Part shown: positions 1 through 5,097 of the stretch, piece after piece | How positions within the stretch are numbered: position 1 is the stretch's first letter | Layout: every line of letters begins with the position of its first letter | DNA from: Solirubrobacteraceae bacterium | GTDB lineage: Bacteria; Actinomycetota; Thermoleophilia; Solirubrobacterales; Solirubrobacteraceae | Reading direction: 5' to 3' | DNA: 5,097 nt | Assembly: GCA_016462245.1 (NCBI GenBank) | Contig: JAEMTR010000110.1 | Location: 1 to 5,097 of the forward strand | Position numbers and translations under genes: made by a program | Notes under the pieces: model-generated | What the model was told of the DNA's origin: nothing | Database searches by the model: none | Seen by the model: only the letters and a program-made list of their open reading frames with translations

Positions 1-1128
1 ACAGCAGCAATCGCCGCAGTAGGGCTAATCGCCTCACTGCCAGCAAGCGCGATCGCTGCCAAAGCTTCCAAGACCGACCCCGACCGCGACGGCCTCTCGA
101 ACAAGGTCGAGAAGCGGCTTGGCACAAACGCTCGCCGCGCCGACACCGACCGCGACAAGCTCAAGGACGGCGTCGAAGTTCGCCTCGGCACCAACCCGCT
201 GGTCAAAGACAGCGACGCCGATGGCGTCAACGATGGCCGCGAAGTGGCCGCCGGCACCGACCCTTGCCCCGCGCATGCCAATCAGATTCGCGGCGCAGTT
301 GCCTCTGTCGGCAGCGACTCGGTGACGATCACGAAGGCTGACGGCACGACCGCCAAGCTGACCGTCAACGCCGAGACGAAGCTGCGTATTCCGGACACCG
401 ACGGCAGCGGCACAGTGACGCTCGCCGACCTAAAGGCTGGCGACAAGGTTGGCGCCCGCACCTCACCGACCGACCCGACGCTCGCCGTCGGCATCGTGGT
501 CAAGCGTGAGTACCAGGAAGGTGAAGAGATCGAAGGCGCAGTCAGCGCAGTCGGCGCAACGTCGCTGACCGTCACGAAAGAAGACGGAACGAGCGCAACT
601 GTGAACGTCAACGCAGAGACCGAGCTGCGCACTCCAGACCGTGACGGCAGCGGCAAGATCACGCTCGCCGACATCCTCGTCGCTGACAAGGTTGAGGCCT
701 ACATGTCAGCTACCGACCCAACCCTGGCGCTGAGCGTCAAAGTTGAGGCCAAGGGCACGAAGGTCGCCGGAACGGTTGCCGCAGTCGGCGCCGACTCGGT
801 GACGATCACGCTGGCCGACGCGACGACGAAGACGGTCACCGTCAACGCGTCGACGAAGCTGCGGATCCCAGCAGCCGACGGCACCCCAACCGGAACGCTC
901 GCCGACCTCAAGGTTGGCGACGCGATCAAGGCCAAGACGGTCTCAGGCGCCGACGGCACGACGCTTGCGCTCCGCCTCAGCACCGGCGTATTTGCTGGCG
1001 AGAATGGCCGCGGCCCGCGCGGCGACGATCGCCCCGAGCAAGAAGACGGCCCTCGCACGCAAGAGAACCGTGACGAGCAAGGTGACGATCGCCGAGGCGA
1101 TCGAGGTCGAGGCGGCCGAGGCCGCTAG
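1..1128 (+). CDS. Secreted TSP3-repeat / DUF5666-repeat protein, 5' partial
   Basis: The frame is open from base 1 to a TAG at 1126-1128, giving 375 visible residues; the true start lies left of the window. An internal GTG at 244 would cut away the signal peptide and calcium repeats, so it is not the start. Residues 1-20 are an Ala-rich hydrophobic stretch ending in a Leu-Pro-Ala-Ser-Ala type cleavage site, the tail of a Sec signal peptide. Residues 26-88 hold thrombospondin type-3-like calcium repeats (DPDRDGLS, GTNP, DSDADGVNDG, GTDPCP). Residues 96-326 contain three DUF5666-like beta-rich repeats starting near 96, 177 and 255. Repeats 1 and 2 each carry a canonical EF-hand loop (132-143 and 213-224). 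Residues 335-375 are a low-complexity tail rich in Arg, Gly, Asp and Glu. An extracellular, calcium-stabilised structural or surface role is inferred; no enzymatic motif is visible. It is convergent with the downstream deacetylase. Domain identity is fairly sure, function unknown. Confidence 0.85.
   Translation, partial: TAAIAAVGLIASLPASAIAAKASKTDPDRDGLSNKVEKRLGTNARRADTDRDKLKDGVEVRLGTNPLVKDSDADGVNDGREVAAGTDPCPAHANQIRGAVASVGSDSVTITKADGTTAKLTVNAETKLRIPDTDGSGTVTLADLKAGDKVGARTSPTDPTLAVGIVVKREYQEGEEIEGAVSAVGATSLTVTKEDGTSATVNVNAETELRTPDRDGSGKITLADILVADKVEAYMSATDPTLALSVKVEAKGTKVAGTVAAVGADSVTITLADATTKTVTVNASTKLRIPAADGTPTGTLADLKVGDAIKAKTVSGADGTTLALRLSTGVFAGENGRGPRGDDRPEQEDGPRTQENRDEQGDDRRGDRGRGGRGR
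76..264 (+). repeat. Thrombospondin type-3-like calcium-binding repeats
   Basis: Residues 26-88 of the first protein contain three Asp-rich units: DPDRDGLS, DTDRDKLKDG and DSDADGVNDG. They are separated by short E-x-x-x-G-T-N/D-P linkers. This is the usual bacterial TSP3 pattern, in which alternating Asp side chains bind calcium. The middle unit has Lys where Gly is normal (DRDK), so it may bind more weakly. The segment directly follows the signal peptide, so it would sit at the mature N-terminus outside the membrane. Confidence 0.8.
286..528 (+). repeat. DUF5666-like repeat 1 with EF-hand-type loop
   Basis: Residues 96-176 begin IRGAVASVGSDSVTIT, continue through an ADGTTAKLTVNAET strand pair and reach LADLKAGDKV, the usual DUF5666 pattern (G-x-V-x-x-V, then T-x-L-T-V, then DLK-x-GD-x-V). 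Between LRIP and LADL the chain reads DTDGSGTVTLAD (residues 132-143, bases 394-429). This fits the 12-residue EF-hand consensus, with Asp at 1, 3 and 12, Ser at 5, Gly at 6 and Val at 8. An 18-base run at 316-333 is identical to 793-810 in repeat 3, which supports internal duplication. Confidence 0.75.
529..762 (+). repeat. DUF5666-like repeat 2 with EF-hand-type loop
   Basis: Residues 177-254 repeat the previous unit: IEGAVSAVGATSLTVT, then KEDGTSATVNVNAETELR, then DRDGSGKITLAD (213-224, bases 637-672), then ILVADKVEAY. The EF-hand loop is canonical (Asp 1, Asp 3, Ser 5, Gly 6, Ile 8, Asp 12). The usual Gly-Asp after the loop is Ala-Asp here. The PTDPTLA / ATDPTLA linker after the loop is shared with repeat 1, so repeats 1 and 2 are close relatives in this region. 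Confidence 0.75.
763..978 (+). repeat. DUF5666-like repeat 3 with degenerate loop
   Basis: Residues 255-326 form the third unit: VAGTVAAVGADSVTIT, then TKTVTVNASTKLRIP, then TLADLKVGDAIKAKT. The place of the EF-hand loop is taken by AADGTPTGTLAD (291-302, bases 871-906). The Asp at position 1, the Ser at 5, the Gly at 6 and the hydrophobic residue at 8 are all gone; Asp 3 and Asp 12 remain. Calcium binding by this copy is therefore unlikely, while the DUF5666 core looks intact. Confidence 0.7.
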
Positions 1129-1167
1129 GCGACGACGCCGCGTGAGCGGCTACCAAGAAGACCCCCT

Positions 1168-1193
1168 GAGCGGCGCCCAACTGGGCGCCGCTC
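1168..1193. terminator. GC-rich hairpin, probable shared convergent terminator
   Basis: GAGCGGCGCCC (1168-1178) and GGGCGCCGCTC (1183-1193) form a perfect 11-bp stem closing an AACT loop. It lies 39 bases after the stop of the upstream plus-strand gene and 23 bases beyond the stop of the minus-strand deacetylase. Neither side has a strong T run: TCCGTTG follows on the plus strand and AGGGGGTCTTCTT on the minus strand. That is common in high-GC genomes, so bidirectional termination is plausible but inferred. Nothing else is seen in the 1129-1216 gap. Confidence 0.65.
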
Positions 1194-1216
1194 TCCGTTG
1201 CGGGCCCGCGAGATCG

Positions 1217-1987
1217 TCAGCCACCTGTGCGCTGGCGCAGCCCGAGCAGTTTCGAGACCGGCACTACCTGCAGGTGGCGCCGCTTTAGGTTCCGCAGAAT
1301 TGGCCCGAGCGCCTGCAGCGTTCCTTGGTGAGAACCCTCGCCGTCGTGCATCAGGATGATCGAACCGGGCCTGGCGCCGTTGACGACGCGGCTGTAAATA
1401 GTCGACTTGCTGACGTTGTCGTAGAGGCTGTCCCAAGAATCAACATCCCAGCCGATCGTGAGCATGCGCTGGCGGCGAACGCGGCTAAATAGAGCGTCAT
1501 CAACCGACCCGTACGGAGCGCGGAAGAGACAGGGCCTGTAACCGGTCGCGTCGCGAATCAGCTTCGTAGTGCGACTGATCTCGTAGCTGCCAGGGAAGTG
1601 CGGATGGCTGTAGGAGTGGTTGGCGAGTTCGTGCCCTTCAGCGAGCTCCTTGCGCAGCAGCGCGGTGTGGCCGTCAATGAACTGCCCGCGGATGAAAAAG
1701 GTGACGTGGACCTTTGCTTTGCGAAGCTGCGCCAGCACCTTCGAGGTGTACTGCGACGTCGGGCCGCCGTCGAAAGTCAGCGCAACCCAGCGCCGTCCGC
1801 GCCAGCCGCTCTCGCGGAAGCGCGCCCCCTTAGGGACGCAGCCAGTTAGCTGCGGCTGCGGGGCCGCAGAGCGACCGGCCCCAACCGCGCGCGCCGACTG
1901 CGCCGACTGAATCGCAAACGCGCCGGCCGCGATCAGCATCGCTGCCAGCAGCACTACCCAAGAAGACTGTCGCCGAGAGCCAATCAT
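1217..1987 (-). CDS. Exported NodB-type polysaccharide deacetylase (CE4 family)
   Basis: This 256-residue protein starts at ATG 1985-1987. Upstream there is only a weak AGG-type ribosome site about 12 bases away. Residues 4-6 are basic and 10-26 hydrophobic, a signal peptide or membrane anchor. The NodB domain fills about 66-250. Motif 1 is TFDGGP (71-76), where most members have TFDDGP; motif 2 is HSYSH (124-128), with the two metal-binding histidines; motif 3 is RAPY (156-159); motif 4 is WDVDSWD (180-186); motif 5 is ILMHD (211-215). The family removes N- or O-acetyl groups from peptidoglycan, chitin-like or other envelope polymers, using a divalent metal. The catalytic-base Asp73 is present, but the second Asp, normally a metal ligand, is Gly74. 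Cys50 and Cys153 could form a disulfide. The substrate cannot be told; export points to a cell-wall or exopolysaccharide target. The gene is divergent from the DUF1330-like gene. Confidence 0.9.
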   Translation of the reverse strand: MIGSRRQSSWVVLLAAMLIAAGAFAIQSAQSARAVGAGRSAAPQPQLTGCVPKGARFRESGWRGRRWVALTFDGGPTSQYTSKVLAQLRKAKVHVTFFIRGQFIDGHTALLRKELAEGHELANHSYSHPHFPGSYEISRTTKLIRDATGYRPCLFRAPYGSVDDALFSRVRRQRMLTIGWDVDSWDSLYDNVSKSTIYSRVVNGARPGSIILMHDGEGSHQGTLQALGPILRNLKRRHLQVVPVSKLLGLRQRTGG

Positions 1988-2063
1988 CGGCGCCGATCTT
2001 ACCTGCGCCGGCCGACTTCAAGCGCCGCATCAGCTGACTACGCCGCGAACCAGAAACTGTCAC

Positions 2064-2091
2064 GGTTATCGCCAGTTGGCTGTCGATAACC
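2064..2091. promoter_or_regulatory. Perfect 8-bp inverted repeat, candidate operator or leader hairpin
   Basis: GGTTATCG (2064-2071) and CGATAACC (2084-2091) are exact reverse complements separated by 12 bases. A smaller nested palindrome, GCCA-GT-TGGC, spans 2071-2080. The element sits in the 119-base divergent intergenic region, and its right arm ends one base before the ribosome binding site of the next gene. It could be a dimeric regulator site acting on one or both divergent genes, or an mRNA hairpin that limits translation start. I found no convincing -10/-35 pair in this gap. Confidence 0.5.
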
Positions 2092-2092
2092 C

Positions 2093-2099
2093 GAAAGGA
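2093..2099 (+). promoter_or_regulatory. Ribosome binding site of the DUF1330-like gene
   Basis: GAAAGGA lies seven bases before the ATG at 2107, a standard Shine-Dalgarno arrangement that fixes this start. It directly adjoins the right arm of the inverted repeat ending at 2091. Confidence 0.7.
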
Positions 2100-2106
2100 C
2101 ACTAAA

Positions 2107-2814
2107 ATGTCAGGCACATCAACACCGCGCTACGGCACACCAAACTGGGAGATGATCGGTAGCTGGCTCGAGCTGCCAGCCGAACAGGACGGTCCGTTCT
2201 GGGCCGTCAACCTGATGGATTACCGCGAGCTCGCCGACTACGCCGACGGCCGCGAAACGACGCTGACCGGCCGCGAGGCCGACGACGCCTACGCGCCGCT
2301 TGGCCCGCTGGCTGAGATTGGGGCGATGCCTGCCTTCTCCGCCAACGTGATCGCACAGCCGCTCGGCACGCCGGCTTACGACCGGGTTGCAATCGTCCGC
2401 TACCCCAGTCGCGCGAAGTTCTTTGAGATGCAGCGCCGCGAAGACTTCCTCGAGCTCCACGCGCACAAGGACGCCGGGATGGCTTCAACGATCGTCTTCG
2501 CCGGGCACCCAGTCCACGCCAGTGAGCTGCCCGACGGCGGCGCCCACGTGCTGCGCGTGCGGCGCTTCGCTGAGGGGCAGCGGCCCGCCGCCGACCCCAC
2601 CGGAGTCACCCCGGTCGCCCACTTCGAGATTGAAGGAGTGATCGTCGGTGACGGGCGTCGCTGGGACGACGCCCGCTTCGACCGCGTTGATGAGGCAGCG
2701 CTCGAGCTACTGAAAGAGACCGACGGCGTTGACGAGCAGATCATGATCGTGCTCGGGCCAACCGAGTTCGACGAGCTGGCAGCGTCGGTGGCAACCGCGC
2801 GCGCCGCCGACTGA
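2107..2814 (+). CDS. DUF1330-like dimeric alpha/beta-barrel protein, possibly two-domain
   Basis: This 235-residue soluble protein has no signal peptide or membrane segment and starts at ATG 2107 with a good ribosome site. Residues about 30-135 look like the DUF1330 / ferredoxin-like alpha-beta fold: a first strand FWAVNLMDYREL (31-42), a helix with a Tyr-Ala-Pro-Leu segment, a strand before the PLGTPAYD turn, the diagnostic YDRVAIVRYPSRAKFFEMQ, and then AGMASTIVFAGHP. DUF1330 members are small dimeric proteins of mostly unknown function; typical ones are about 95-110 residues, so this one is about twice as long. The second half (about 144-225) repeats a similar order of elements (HVLRVRRF, AHFEIEGVIVGDG, DEQIMIVLGP) and may be a diverged second copy; that is inference. 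It lies 29 bases upstream of the LtrA gene on the same strand, so the two are probably co-transcribed. No catalytic function can be assigned. Confidence 0.75.
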   Translation: MSGTSTPRYGTPNWEMIGSWLELPAEQDGPFWAVNLMDYRELADYADGRETTLTGREADDAYAPLGPLAEIGAMPAFSANVIAQPLGTPAYDRVAIVRYPSRAKFFEMQRREDFLELHAHKDAGMASTIVFAGHPVHASELPDGGAHVLRVRRFAEGQRPAADPTGVTPVAHFEIEGVIVGDGRRWDDARFDRVDEAALELLKETDGVDEQIMIVLGPTEFDELAASVATARAAD

Positions 2815-2843
2815 CCGGGCCGCTAGCTGCGAGACTGCGCGGC

Positions 2844-4010
2844 ATGTCAATGCCTGCCTCATCACAACCGTCACGAGCGGAGCTCTTCTACGACCTTGTT
2901 CTGATCGGGGCCTTCCTCAGCTTCGGCGTTGACTTTGGCAAGGACCCAAACTTGGAATCAGCACTGATGCTGGCGCTGAAGCTCACTTTGATCATGTGGG
3001 CGTGGGAGCAGACAGCTCTCTTCTTCAACCGTTTCGGCAATCCGTTCGCCGCCAGCTTCAGCGGCAAGCTCCTGCCGGCGGCGCTGCGCACCGCCTTCCT
3101 GCTGCAGCTGGTCGGCGTGGTCGCCGTATCGCTGCTCGAAACTTCAGAGCTGCAGCTCGCCGCGCTCGGTGGTGAGCTCGGTTACGCAGCCGCTGCGCTG
3201 GCGCTCTCCTGCGCTCTGATCTACGAGCTTGGAGGAAGGTGGCAGCCGCAGCTGGTGGAAGTAGCGCGCGCCCGGCGCAACGCCAGCCTCGTTGGCTTTG
3301 TTCTGTTCATCGCCTCGGCGCTCAGCCCGCAGCCGCTGGCGCCGGTGCTCTGGATCCTCGCAATCGTCGCGATCTTCGTGATCGACTTTGGCCCCGCGAT
3401 GCCGAAGATCTTGGAGCGCTTCCCGCTCAACAGCGAACACCTCTCCGAGCGGCTTGGACTCTTCGTGCTGATTCTGATCGGCGACGTCTTCGTTAAGACC
3501 GTGGTTACCGTCCACGAGGACAACGTCAAAGAAGCTCACCTACTGCAATTGGCGTTCGTCGCGGTGATCAGCTGGACGCTTTGGACGATCTACGACCGTG
3601 AGGTGATGTCACGGCCAATGCCGGAAAGAGCCGCCCGCCTGCGAGCCTGGATGCTCTGGCATTACCTGTTCGCGATCACGCTGCTGATCTGCAGCGTTGG
3701 GCTGGTCTGGTACATAGCTCCGAACGACAGCCATCAATTTGAAGACTGGATCGCGATGGTCGCATCGGGCGGGATTGGTGTGGCGATAGCCCTGATCGCG
3801 ATGATGCGAATTACTGCGGACGCAGTCGGTGCGCGCGCCGGCGCCGCGCGACTTGGCCTCATCGCAGCGGTAGCGATCGTGATCGGCCTGCTGGCCTGGC
3901 TTGCAACGCCAAGCGACTGGCGCGTCGGCGTCGGGACGCTCGCCTTAGCGCTAGTGGCTCTCAACTACTGGGCTTTCCGCAACGACCCGCGCCCGGCCGA
4001 AGCCCAGTAG
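2844..4010 (+). CDS. Low temperature requirement A (LtrA) family membrane protein
   Basis: This 388-residue protein begins at ATG 2844. A second in-frame ATG at 2850 is an equally possible start, since neither has a clear Shine-Dalgarno; only a weak GAGA occurs at 2831-2834. The N-terminus carries the family signature ELFYDLVLIGAF (13-24), followed by a WAWEQTALFFNRF helix. The C-terminal half carries HLSERLGLFVLILIGD (199-214), matching the conserved H-x-x-E-R-x-GLF-x-x-x-x-GE block, but with Asp214 where Glu is usual. I count about 11-12 hydrophobic segments, near 14-29, 40-62, 78-98, 112-128, 147-162, 166-182, 205-222, 234-252, 270-291, 303-321, 335-354 and 362-377. It is therefore an inner-membrane protein of usual family length. 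LtrA was named for a Listeria gene needed for growth in the cold; its biochemical activity is not established. It follows the DUF1330-like gene closely and is convergent with the EEP gene, with only 25 bases between the stops. Confidence 0.88.
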   Translation: MSMPASSQPSRAELFYDLVLIGAFLSFGVDFGKDPNLESALMLALKLTLIMWAWEQTALFFNRFGNPFAASFSGKLLPAALRTAFLLQLVGVVAVSLLETSELQLAALGGELGYAAAALALSCALIYELGGRWQPQLVEVARARRNASLVGFVLFIASALSPQPLAPVLWILAIVAIFVIDFGPAMPKILERFPLNSEHLSERLGLFVLILIGDVFVKTVVTVHEDNVKEAHLLQLAFVAVISWTLWTIYDREVMSRPMPERAARLRAWMLWHYLFAITLLICSVGLVWYIAPNDSHQFEDWIAMVASGGIGVAIALIAMMRITADAVGARAGAARLGLIAAVAIVIGLLAWLATPSDWRVGVGTLALALVALNYWAFRNDPRPAEAQ

Positions 4011-4035
4011 CGCGGGCCGCTGGAAAGCAGCTTGC

Positions 4036-5076
4036 TTACTTGACGCGCAGTTTCGCGACGACGCCCATGTGGTCCGAAGCCCAGAGCGGCGCGACCTTGC
4101 GGAACGGCTTCGTTCCGACGATTCCCTTGCTTACAACGCTGAAGTTCTTGCTCGGGCTGTAGAAAATATGGTCGATCCAGACGTTGCTGGTCGGCTTCGG
4201 ATCGATCAGCTTCTCATCCATGCCGAAGGTCTGAACGCGCTTCGTGCCGTAAACGTCCTTCATACCGGCGCCGGTAAAGACCTTGTAGGCGTCGGCTGAA
4301 GCGTCGTTGACGCTTGGGTCGCTATTGAGGTCGCCGAGCAGAATCGCCGGCTTCGTCTTGTTTGATAGCGGTCCACCTGCGGCGAACAGCTCCTTCGCCT
4401 GCGACTCACGGACACCATCGCCATAGGCCTCAAGGTGCGTGTTGACGAACTTGAACGAGCGGCCGCCGACCGAGGCATCAACCGCAGTCCAGCCGCGGTA
4501 GACCTTCGCCAAACCGGCCTCCGTTGGGATCTCGACAAGCGCCTTGTAGCGCGACTTGGAAGTTTTGCCGATCTTGATCTTCGAATCGCCGCAGACGAGG
4601 ATCACGTCGTGCATCGTCAGGCGGACATCCTGCGTCATCGTCGGTGCCTCAAAATCAAACTCAGTCTGATCGACGAGAACGCTGTACTTCAGACCCTGCT
4701 TCTTCAACGCCGCCAGCAGCAGCTTCGTGAAGTCGTAATCAACTTTCGTTGCCGCGGCAGGGTCGCCGGCCGGCCCGCTGCTCCAAGTGGCGGCCTCTTG
4801 AAGGCCAATCAGCTCAGGCCTATTGGCCTTGATCTCAGCCGCCAGCCCAACTGCGCGGGCAGGGAAATCGGTCGCTTTGACAATGCCGTACATCGCTTCC
4901 GCGTTGACCTTGAAGGCGTCTAGGTTGGGAGCGGTTGCGAGGCTGATGATGTCGGCGCCAAGGTAGATGTTGCGGCTCATCACTTTGACGTCGCCGCCGG
5001 CAGCCGAGGCTGTCGAAGCGGGGATGGCCATCGCTGCGGCTACAAGGACAAGGACAAACGGGATACGTCGGGTCAC
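4036..5076 (-). CDS. Secreted endonuclease/exonuclease/phosphatase (EEP) family hydrolase
   Basis: This 346-residue protein starts at GTG 5074-5076 behind a strong GAGGAG ribosome site. Residues 1-25 are a clear Sec signal peptide: MTRR, a hydrophobic core, then a cut after STASA. The mature part is a DNase I-like EEP fold with its catalytic set complete: SRNIYLGAD (Asn36), IGLQEA (Glu94), VRLTMHDVIL (Arg152), NTHLEAYGDG (His214), LLGDLNSDP (Asp249, Asn251), IDHIFY (Asp302, His303) and ASDHMGVV (Asp335, His336). The family hydrolyses phosphodiester or phosphomonoester bonds with a divalent metal, on substrates ranging from nucleic acids to sphingomyelin and inositol phosphates. Which one applies here cannot be read from the sequence. 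The YLGAD segment after Asn36 and the V-R-L-T...D-x-I-L-V segment are, from memory, typical of a secreted actinobacterial EEP subgroup. There is one cysteine (Cys162), so no disulfide. The protein appears full-length and active. No strong terminator is seen between it and LtrA. Confidence 0.9.
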   Translation of the reverse strand: MTRRIPFVLVLVAAAMAIPASTASAAGGDVKVMSRNIYLGADIISLATAPNLDAFKVNAEAMYGIVKATDFPARAVGLAAEIKANRPELIGLQEAATWSSGPAGDPAAATKVDYDFTKLLLAALKKQGLKYSVLVDQTEFDFEAPTMTQDVRLTMHDVILVCGDSKIKIGKTSKSRYKALVEIPTEAGLAKVYRGWTAVDASVGGRSFKFVNTHLEAYGDGVRESQAKELFAAGGPLSNKTKPAILLGDLNSDPSVNDASADAYKVFTGAGMKDVYGTKRVQTFGMDEKLIDPKPTSNVWIDHIFYSPSKNFSVVSKGIVGTKPFRKVAPLWASDHMGVVAKLRVK

Positions 5077-5082
5077 GGAAAT

Positions 5083-5088
5083 CTCCTC
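5083..5088 (-). promoter_or_regulatory. Ribosome binding site of the EEP hydrolase gene
   Basis: On the minus strand GAGGAG is followed by six bases and then GTG. This strong Shine-Dalgarno supports GTG 5074-5076 as the start, together with the signal peptide that begins directly at that codon. Confidence 0.8.
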
Positions 5089-5097
5089 GGTCGTTTA

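Noticed and set aside
282..1058. Two long minus-strand open frames opposite the DUF5666 repeats (282-689 and 699-1058)
   Set aside because: They are antisense mirrors of a repetitive GC-rich gene. Their Ser/Val/Pro-rich translations simply reflect the repeat codons and show no family features.
914..1288. Plus-strand open frame overlapping the tail of the first gene, reading into the gap, possibly a frameshifted true C-terminus
   Set aside because: It runs through the terminator hairpin and into the antisense of the deacetylase, and has no ribosome site or recognisable domain. The in-frame charged tail is a plausible natural ending.
2085..2090. GATAAC as a -10 promoter element for the DUF1330-like gene
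   Set aside because: There is no acceptable -35 at 16-18 bases upstream, and the implied transcript start would fall inside the ribosome site. The hexamer is better explained as an arm of the inverted repeat.
2819..2843. GCCGC/GCGGC pairing as an intergenic terminator between the DUF1330-like and LtrA genes
   Set aside because: A 5-bp stem with a 15-base loop and no T tract is not a terminator; the 29-base spacing favours co-transcription.
4025..4037. Small hairpin AAGCA-GCT-TGCTT between LtrA and EEP genes as a terminator
   Set aside because: The stem is only 5 bp with a 3-base loop, overlaps the EEP stop codon and is followed by only a short T run. It is too weak to call.
4435..4923. 162-residue plus-strand open frame opposite the EEP gene
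   Set aside because: It lies entirely antisense to a gene whose catalytic motifs are all intact, and its translation is Arg/Leu-rich without recognisable motifs.

Overview
The window is GC-rich and its coding regions are dense, with strong third-position GC bias. The protein repertoire is a secreted TSP3/DUF5666 protein, a NodB deacetylase, a DUF1330-like protein, an LtrA membrane protein and a secreted EEP hydrolase carrying the N-x-YLGAD signature. This suggests a high-GC actinobacterium, plausibly Thermoleophilia/Solirubrobacterales. That placement is inferred from composition and families; there is no rRNA or other marker. No mobile element, CRISPR array, tRNA or rRNA was seen.

Layout: (1) 1-1128 (+) is the 3' part of a secreted calcium-binding-type repeat protein, cut by the left edge inside its signal peptide. 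It has thrombospondin type-3-like repeats, three DUF5666-like repeats and an Arg/Gly/Asp-rich tail. (2) 1129-1216 is a short convergent gap holding a strong GC hairpin, probably a shared terminator. (3) 1217-1987 (-) is an exported NodB-type polysaccharide deacetylase with an unusual motif 1. (4) 1988-2106 is a divergent intergenic region with a perfect 8-bp inverted repeat abutting the next ribosome binding site. (5) 2107-2814 (+) is a DUF1330-like alpha/beta-barrel protein. It is followed after 29 bases by (6) 2844-4010 (+), an LtrA-family multi-pass membrane protein; the two probably form one transcription unit. (7) 4036-5076 (-) is a secreted endonuclease/exonuclease/phosphatase-family hydrolase, convergent with LtrA.

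The genes do not form an obvious pathway. Three of the five products are exported and one is an integral membrane protein, so the theme is the cell envelope and exterior. The most distinctive observations are EF-hand-type loops built into the DUF5666 repeats, the loss of a metal-ligand aspartate in the deacetylase, and the inverted repeat in front of the DUF1330-like gene. I do not see strong evidence for an entirely new multi-gene system here.
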